From assembly GCA_016926925.1 (NCBI GenBank), contig JAFGNQ010000105.1, positions 1 through 10,377 on the forward strand: a stretch of DNA of 10,377 bases, read 5' to 3'. This stretch comes from Candidatus Aminicenantota bacterium (GTDB taxonomy: Bacteria; Acidobacteriota; Aminicenantia; Aminicenantales; Aminicenantaceae). How positions within the stretch are numbered: position 1 is the first letter of the stretch; the number at the start of each line of letters is the position of its first letter. Of this stretch, positions 6,163 through 10,377 are shown one piece after another. The position numbers were made by a program, and so were the translations under genes. Under the pieces are notes generated by a model. It saw only the letters and a list, made by a program, of their open reading frames with translations. It searched no databases and had not been told where the DNA came from.

Positions 6163-7710
6163 ATGGGACAAAAAATTCTTACATATGAGCTAGGTATATC
6201 CGAAACAGAGGCCAAGGCAAAATTCGACGCCTTGCAGCAGAAACTAAAGTCACTTTGGAATACGATCGATCACATGAACCAAGATGAACAGACGATTGTT
6301 GTTGTCCCATCGATATCCGTCGATGTGAACATTCCCGGTCCGCTACTGCAGGCGTATGAGGAGAGATTTCTCTTCCTGTTGCTGTTGTTGAGGCAGCCCC
6401 GAGCCCGGCTCGTCTATGTGACGTCGCAGGCGATTCCTTCGGATATAGTGGACTACTACCTGCACCTTCTCCCCGGTGTGATCTCCAGTCACGCCCGTAA
6501 GCGGCTTTTTATGCTTTCCCCTTTGGACGGATCCTCGTGCCCGCTCAGCCTCAAGCTTCTCCAGCGTCCCCGACTCCTCCAAAAAATAAGATCCCTCATT
6601 CCAGACCATGACCGCGCCCATCTTGTTCCCTTTATGAACACGATTCTTGAGCGTGATCTGGCCTTAAAGCTGAATATCCCCATGTATGGCGCAGATCCGA
6701 AATTTTTTTCTTTTGGAACCAAAAGCAGCTGCCGTAAGCTTTTTGCTCAGGAGGGAGTCAATCATCCGTTTGGAGTTGGGGATGTTCGAACAGTCCGTGA
6801 TCTTGTTGCTGCCATTGTCGATATCCGCAATGCCCGGCCTTCGGTCGGGCAGGTCATTGTTAAACATGATGAAGGAGTCGGAGGAATGGGGAATGCAGTC
6901 CTCGATCTGGATGGTTTGCCCAAGCCGGGTTCTCCTGGCGAACCAACGGCCATAGAAAAAAGACTGAGCAATTTTCGTTTCGAAGTCCCGGAAGTGACTT
7001 CAGATTGGTATTTGGAAATTTTAGCTGAGCATGGAGGCGTCGTCGAAGAGCGTATCCTGGGGGAAGAGTTCAGGAGTCCCAGCGCTCAGATCCGCATCAC
7101 TCCCTTGGGCGAGGTGGAACTTCTCTCGACTCACGATCAAATTCTGGGAGGCCCCAGCGGGCAAAGTTATTTCGGGGCCCGCTTTCCCGCCGATGAGGCT
7201 TATGCAAGCACAATCATGCGCGAAGCTGCAAAAGTCGGGAAACGTTTGGCCGAAGAAGGAGTGATCGGCAGGCTTGCGGTCGATTTCGTAGCCGTTCGAT
7301 CAAATATGGGGGACTGGGAATCGTACGCCATAGAGATCAACCTTAGAAAGGGAGGAACAACCCATCCGTTCTTGACCCTTCAGTTTTTGACTGATGGAAC
7401 TTACGATGCTCAAGCCGGATTATTCAAGACAGCTGAAGGGAATACCAAATACTTTGCTGCCACAGACCACCTCGAGTCGCCCCTGTACCGAGTTTTTACT
7501 CATGAAGACATCTTCGATATCGCAGCTTTCGAGGGCTTGCATTTTAATCAGGCCCATCAAACCGGTGTGGTTTTCCACATGATGAGTGCCCTTGGAGAGT
7601 ATGGGCGCCTGGGACTCACGGCCGTGGGAGACTCTCATGCGGAGGCCGATGATCTTCAACAGAAAACGATCGCAGCTCTCGACAGGGCTGCCGAGCGTGC
7701 CCTTAAATAA
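6163..7710 (+). CDS. PGM1-like ATP-grasp peptide ligase
   Basis: The 515-residue product lacks a signal peptide and should be cytosolic. The N-terminal third carries the hallmarks of the PGM1-related pre-ATP-grasp region: TIVVVPSISVD (44-54), IPGPLLQAYEERFLFLLLLL (57-76), ARLVYVTSQAI (81-91), DYYLHLLPGV (97-106) and NIPMYGADP (171-179). The ATP-grasp part contains GTKSSCRKLFAQEGVNHPFG (185-204), the nucleotide-binding strand and glycine-rich loop VIVKHDEGVGGMGN (231-244), and the metal-binding end with Asp374 in LAVDFVAV and Glu391/Asn393 in EINLRKGGTTHP. The C-terminal tail (about 430-515) matches the family's end domain. The founding member PGM1 in pheganomycin synthesis joins an amino-acid derivative to the N-terminus of a peptide using ATP. 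Substrates here are unknown and no precursor-peptide gene is recognised nearby. An in-frame TAA at 6157-6159 and GAGAGG at 6151-6156 fix the start. Confidence 0.92.
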   Translation: MGQKILTYELGISETEAKAKFDALQQKLKSLWNTIDHMNQDEQTIVVVPSISVDVNIPGPLLQAYEERFLFLLLLLRQPRARLVYVTSQAIPSDIVDYYLHLLPGVISSHARKRLFMLSPLDGSSCPLSLKLLQRPRLLQKIRSLIPDHDRAHLVPFMNTILERDLALKLNIPMYGADPKFFSFGTKSSCRKLFAQEGVNHPFGVGDVRTVRDLVAAIVDIRNARPSVGQVIVKHDEGVGGMGNAVLDLDGLPKPGSPGEPTAIEKRLSNFRFEVPEVTSDWYLEILAEHGGVVEERILGEEFRSPSAQIRITPLGEVELLSTHDQILGGPSGQSYFGARFPADEAYASTIMREAAKVGKRLAEEGVIGRLAVDFVAVRSNMGDWESYAIEINLRKGGTTHPFLTLQFLTDGTYDAQAGLFKTAEGNTKYFAATDHLESPLYRVFTHEDIFDIAAFEGLHFNQAHQTGVVFHMMSALGEYGRLGLTAVGDSHAEADDLQQKTIAALDRAAERALK

Positions 7711-7837
7711 GTGCTTACGTTTTCCCTTGAATCTTTTAATTGTTTATATTGGGGCTCAACTCTTGTAACATACCCAAACTGGCTATGTATAAGAATACTC
7801 TACACACTGATCGACCAATTTCTAAGCCAAATCCTCC
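7711..7837. other. Convergent intergenic spacer
   Basis: These 127 AT-rich bases lie between the ends of the ligase gene and the S9A peptidase gene, which converge. I see no strong hairpin with a T tract on either strand, so termination here may be factor-dependent. Confidence 0.5.
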
Positions 7838-9964
7838 CTATCGGAGTTTCTGCAGCAGATAGACCGACTCCAGGGCGCCGAGTCTCGCCTTTTCATTCAG
7901 GTTGGCAGCGGCGCCGTGCCCACCTTCGATATTTTCGAAGAACAGAAAGGAATGCTTCTGAGCACGCATTTTAGCCGCCATTTTCCTTGCATGCCCCGGA
8001 TGAACGCGGTCGTCTTTTGTGGATGTGTAGAAAAACACTTCTGGATATTCCCGATCGTGCTGCAGGTTGTGGTAAGGGGAGTACTGTTTGATAGTCTTCC
8101 ACATTTCCGGATCGTCAGGGTCGCCATACTCAGCTATCCAAGAAGCACCAGCTAAAAGCCGATGATACCTGCGCATATCCAGCAGGGGCACGCCGCAGAG
8201 CACCGCCTTATAAAGATCTGGCCGCTGCGTGAAAGCAACGCCCATCAAAAGCCCGCTGTTGGATGCGCCGACAATGCCCAGATGCTCTGGGGAGGTGTAG
8301 CCGCGCTCGATCACGTCTTCGGCAACAGCATGGAAATCGTCGTACACCCGCTGACGGTTGTGCAGGATTCCGGAGGTATGCCATCCGGGGCCATACTCGG
8401 CTCCGCCTCTGATATTGGCAAGTACGTAGATGCCGCCCGCCTTCAAAATGGTCTTGAACGGCAGTCCTTCGCCGAATATTCTGCCCAAATAAGCCGGCGT
8501 CATGGAGAATCCGAATCCGCCGTATGCCCCCAGTAAAGCCGGTGCCGAGCCGTTCATTTCCAGCCCTTTAGGGCAGGTCACGAAATAGGGAATTCGTGTG
8601 CTGTCCTTGCTGGTTGCAAAATGCTGTACGGTTTGGAAATCCGATGTATCCATCTTTGGATCGAGTGCCAAAAACTCCACCGGTTTCTCTTGCCCCCGGA
8701 TGAAATAAAGACTGGGGGGTGTAAGGAAATTTTCGTAGCGGGCAATCAAGGTATTCGTTACATGATCGGCAGCGACGACCGAGACCGATCCATTGGCCGG
8801 CATCTCCACGTACTCGCTTTTCCAGCCCTCAGGAGTCACGGTCAATCTCACGAGCTTTCCGGCGACATCTTCCAGCAGACTGAAATAAAGTGCATCGCCG
8901 GTCGCAAGAAAACCGCTGCCAAGCAGGCTTTGCACCGCCTGATTGGTCTTCGGTGTGAATACGACTTCCGCATCCGGAAGATTCCCGCCCGTATCAATGG
9001 CGGCAAAGTCGAAGGCAATGATAGAGCCCATCGGATAGCTCTGGCCCTTATGAGACCAATCGTTTTTAAGGCGGCCGAAGGCGCGTCCCTTGAAGATTCC
9101 GGATAATGTGAATTCAGCAGGCAGCGGCAGCCGAGCCGGCAGGCCGTCCTTGTCCAGACTATAGTAATCCAAATCGAATATGGTGATCATATCGACGATC
9201 AGGATATGTTTTTGATCACCATCTGTTATGACACTAGGGCTTGCTCCCATGTGGGTGGAATCGACTTCCATGATGACAGGCGCCTTCTCATAAGCTGTGC
9301 CCCGATCCCAGCGCCTGATCTGACGTCCATAGCCGGAAGTTGTTGAACCTTCGGCATCGAAAGCGGCTTGTACCAATAGTGTATTCCTGTCCAGCCAGGC
9401 TACGTTCGATTTGGCTTCAGGGAGCTGGAATCCGTCCGACACAAAACGTTTGCTTTTCGGGTCGAATTCACGCCAGACGCCTGCGTCCGATCCACCCGGT
9501 GAGAGCTTGAGCATGCAGAGATCGTTATCCGGATAGGCGAAAACCGCCCCCGCAAACACCCAGCTTTTTTTCTCGCTTGCAGCCAGCTCATCGAGATCAA
9601 GTACGGTTTCCCATTCAGGCTGGCCGCGAAGAAAGCTCTCAAGCAATGTGCGACGCCACAACCCCCGGATATGCTTGGAGTCCTGCAGCAGATCGTAGGT
9701 GTGCTCGCCAATGATCGTCACTCCCGGTAGACGATCCGTCCTGGTGAGATCTTCCAGGCCTTCTTCATATAGGGCTTGAAATCGAGGGTCTCCGGTCAGC
9801 CGCTGTAGAGTCCGGTCGTTCTCGGCTTGCACCCAGTCCAGTGCCCGTTGGCCCTGCACCTCTTCCAGCCAGAGATAGGGATCCTCGGCATTCTTACACG
9901 ACGCACACAGTGCCAGTAATATTCCGAGGGAACATACGACAAAACGATTGATGTGGGGTTTCAT
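7838..9964 (-). CDS. Prolyl oligopeptidase family (S9A) serine peptidase, exported, possible lipoprotein
   Basis: The 708-residue product has the usual length for prolyl oligopeptidases plus a signal segment (residues 1-23, ending LCASC). Cys23 could be a lipid attachment site, but the residue at -3 is Cys rather than Leu, so this is tentative. DPYLWLEEVQGQRALDWVQA (28-47) is the family's opening helix pattern. A seven-bladed propeller is expected at about 80-420. The catalytic domain shows LLGAYGGFGFSMTPAY (477-492), NIRGGAEYGPGWH (517-529), the nucleophile Ser568 in GASNSGLL, Asp651 with Arg653 in KDDRVHPGHARK, and His683 in EGGHGAA. Prolyl oligopeptidases cut short peptides after proline; the cleavage preference here is not provable. 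The nucleophile elbow is altered from the common GGSNGG. AAAGGAG at 9971-9977 precedes the start, and a promoter is visible at 9989-10016, so it is probably a single-gene unit. Confidence 0.95.
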   Translation of the reverse strand: MKPHINRFVVCSLGILLALCASCKNAEDPYLWLEEVQGQRALDWVQAENDRTLQRLTGDPRFQALYEEGLEDLTRTDRLPGVTIIGEHTYDLLQDSKHIRGLWRRTLLESFLRGQPEWETVLDLDELAASEKKSWVFAGAVFAYPDNDLCMLKLSPGGSDAGVWREFDPKSKRFVSDGFQLPEAKSNVAWLDRNTLLVQAAFDAEGSTTSGYGRQIRRWDRGTAYEKAPVIMEVDSTHMGASPSVITDGDQKHILIVDMITIFDLDYYSLDKDGLPARLPLPAEFTLSGIFKGRAFGRLKNDWSHKGQSYPMGSIIAFDFAAIDTGGNLPDAEVVFTPKTNQAVQSLLGSGFLATGDALYFSLLEDVAGKLVRLTVTPEGWKSEYVEMPANGSVSVVAADHVTNTLIARYENFLTPPSLYFIRGQEKPVEFLALDPKMDTSDFQTVQHFATSKDSTRIPYFVTCPKGLEMNGSAPALLGAYGGFGFSMTPAYLGRIFGEGLPFKTILKAGGIYVLANIRGGAEYGPGWHTSGILHNRQRVYDDFHAVAEDVIERGYTSPEHLGIVGASNSGLLMGVAFTQRPDLYKAVLCGVPLLDMRRYHRLLAGASWIAEYGDPDDPEMWKTIKQYSPYHNLQHDREYPEVFFYTSTKDDRVHPGHARKMAAKMRAQKHSFLFFENIEGGHGAAANLNEKARLGALESVYLLQKLR

Positions 9965-9970
9965 GTTTGA

Positions 9971-9977
9971 CTCCTTT
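9971..9977 (-). promoter_or_regulatory. Ribosome binding site of the S9A peptidase
   Basis: The minus strand reads AAAGGAG six bases before the ATG at 9964, supporting that start and the complete signal segment. Confidence 0.75.
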
Positions 9978-9988
9978 GCATTTCTTTT

Positions 9989-10016
9989 ATTCTATAAAAT
10001 CTCATCATCAAGTCAA
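9989..10016 (-). promoter_or_regulatory. Sigma-70-type promoter for the S9A peptidase
   Basis: On the minus strand TTGACT (10016-10011) and TAGAAT (9994-9989) each match five of six consensus positions and are 16 bases apart. Transcription would begin near 9982, leaving a leader of about 17 bases that still includes the ribosome binding site. Confidence 0.6.
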
Positions 10017-10232
10017 CTCGACCTTTGGATCTAGGTTCTTATTGCGCGGTCGATACGAAAGAAGCCTCAATTTGCTTCTAAAAAGACCACCCTCAGGGCT
10101 GTCGAAGAAAAACTGCTTTCCCGCCTGCGCTGTTTTTGTGCGCCATAAACAGCTGCCACTCTCTTCACATAGACCGTACTCAGTCCAATTATCTCCGGGA
10201 AATGGTCCTCACCAATTTTTTAGTCCCCCCAT
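10008..10232 (-). pseudogene. Short TGA-interrupted reading frame of unknown origin
   Basis: From an ATG at 10232 the minus strand reads MGGLKNW, then TGA (10211-10209), then 66 further sense codons to a TGA at 10010-10008. The second part includes GPFPGDNWTEYGLCEESG, QFFFDSPEGG and PRNKNLDPKVELT, which look protein-like. There is no ribosome binding site before the ATG. The opposite strand and another minus frame are also partly open here, so coding is unproven. The frame ends inside the S9A promoter. It could be a decayed gene end, part of a mobile repeat, or chance. The remainder of 9965-10377 shows nothing else I can support. Confidence 0.22.
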
Positions 10233-10377
10233 AAAAATCTTGGAATATTTGGAATTTTTTCACCTCATAAAGAATCCACGTCGATATCCAGGTATAGAAG
10301 CCGTATGAGTTGCGCCAGGATCACTCAAAAACCGGCAGAACGAGGTGAGAAGGTGCTGTTTGGGAGCGGTATATCAT

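Noticed and set aside
6125..6193. 22-codon open frame starting ATGAGGAGG and overlapping the ligase start, as a possible leader or precursor peptide
   Set aside because: There is no ribosome binding site before it, its sequence shows no leader/core pattern, and its GAGGAGG is inside the frame itself.
10060..10079. Six-base stem AGAAGC/GCTTCT with an eight-base loop
   Set aside because: It is short, lacks a following T tract and lies inside an uncertain reading frame, so it is not supported as a terminator or regulatory hairpin.
9967..10308. Plus-strand open frame of 113 codons at the right end
   Set aside because: It begins three bases from the S9A start codon on the opposite strand, crosses that gene's promoter, lacks a ribosome binding site and shows no family pattern.
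10305..10377. Frame beginning MSCARITQK and running off the right edge
   Set aside because: Only 24 codons are visible, there is no good ribosome binding site, and no family can be recognised.
1..10377. CRISPR array, tRNA/rRNA genes, insertion sequence ends or attachment sites
   Set aside because: I looked for regularly spaced repeats, cloverleaf-like segments, conserved rRNA stretches and paired terminal repeats and saw none.

Overview
The window reads as bacterial chromosome of moderate GC content. It is dominated by exported peptide-bond hydrolases of the prolyl oligopeptidase (S9) clan. Three S9 enzymes are present: one cut off at the left edge and two complete. A Tat-exported gamma-glutamyltransferase-like protein, an exported SRPBCC-fold protein and a cytosolic PGM1-type ATP-grasp peptide ligase complete the set. 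No rRNA, tRNA, CRISPR array, intact insertion sequence or phage gene is visible. The mix of several secreted S9 peptidases, one with an added N-terminal beta-rich domain, resembles protein-degrading uncultured lineages such as Acidobacteriota/Aminicenantes. That assignment is an inference from style, not from a marker gene.

Layout. Bases 1-524 (+) hold the C-terminal catalytic part of an S9C-like peptidase, followed by a strong and probably bidirectional hairpin terminator (550-590). A broken minus-strand coding remnant lies at 594-822. Next comes a minus-strand run read right to left: the GGT-like gene (5865-4180), an 880-residue S9 peptidase (4140-1498) 39 bases behind it, then the SRPBCC gene (1396-827) after a 101-base gap that contains a perfect 7-base inverted repeat. 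Between 5866 and 6162 is a divergent control region. To its right the PGM1-like ligase (6163-7710, +) is read outward. A prolyl oligopeptidase-type lipoprotein candidate (9964-7838, -) converges on the ligase and has a good sigma-70-like promoter at 9989-10016. The last roughly 400 bases hold no confident gene, only a TGA-interrupted minus-strand reading frame.

How the genes may work together. The hydrolases carry Sec, Tat or lipoprotein-like signals, so they would act outside the cytoplasm on peptides or gamma-glutamyl/N-acyl compounds. The ligase has no export signal and would make amide bonds in the cytoplasm. The GGT-like gene and the ligase are divergently transcribed from one short intergenic region, which allows but does not prove co-regulation. 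The most unusual items are the GGT-like protein, which keeps the catalytic threonine but lacks several gamma-glutamyl-binding motifs, the altered nucleophile elbow (GASNSG) in the S9A enzyme, and the presence of a PGM1-type ligase with no recognisable precursor-peptide gene beside it.
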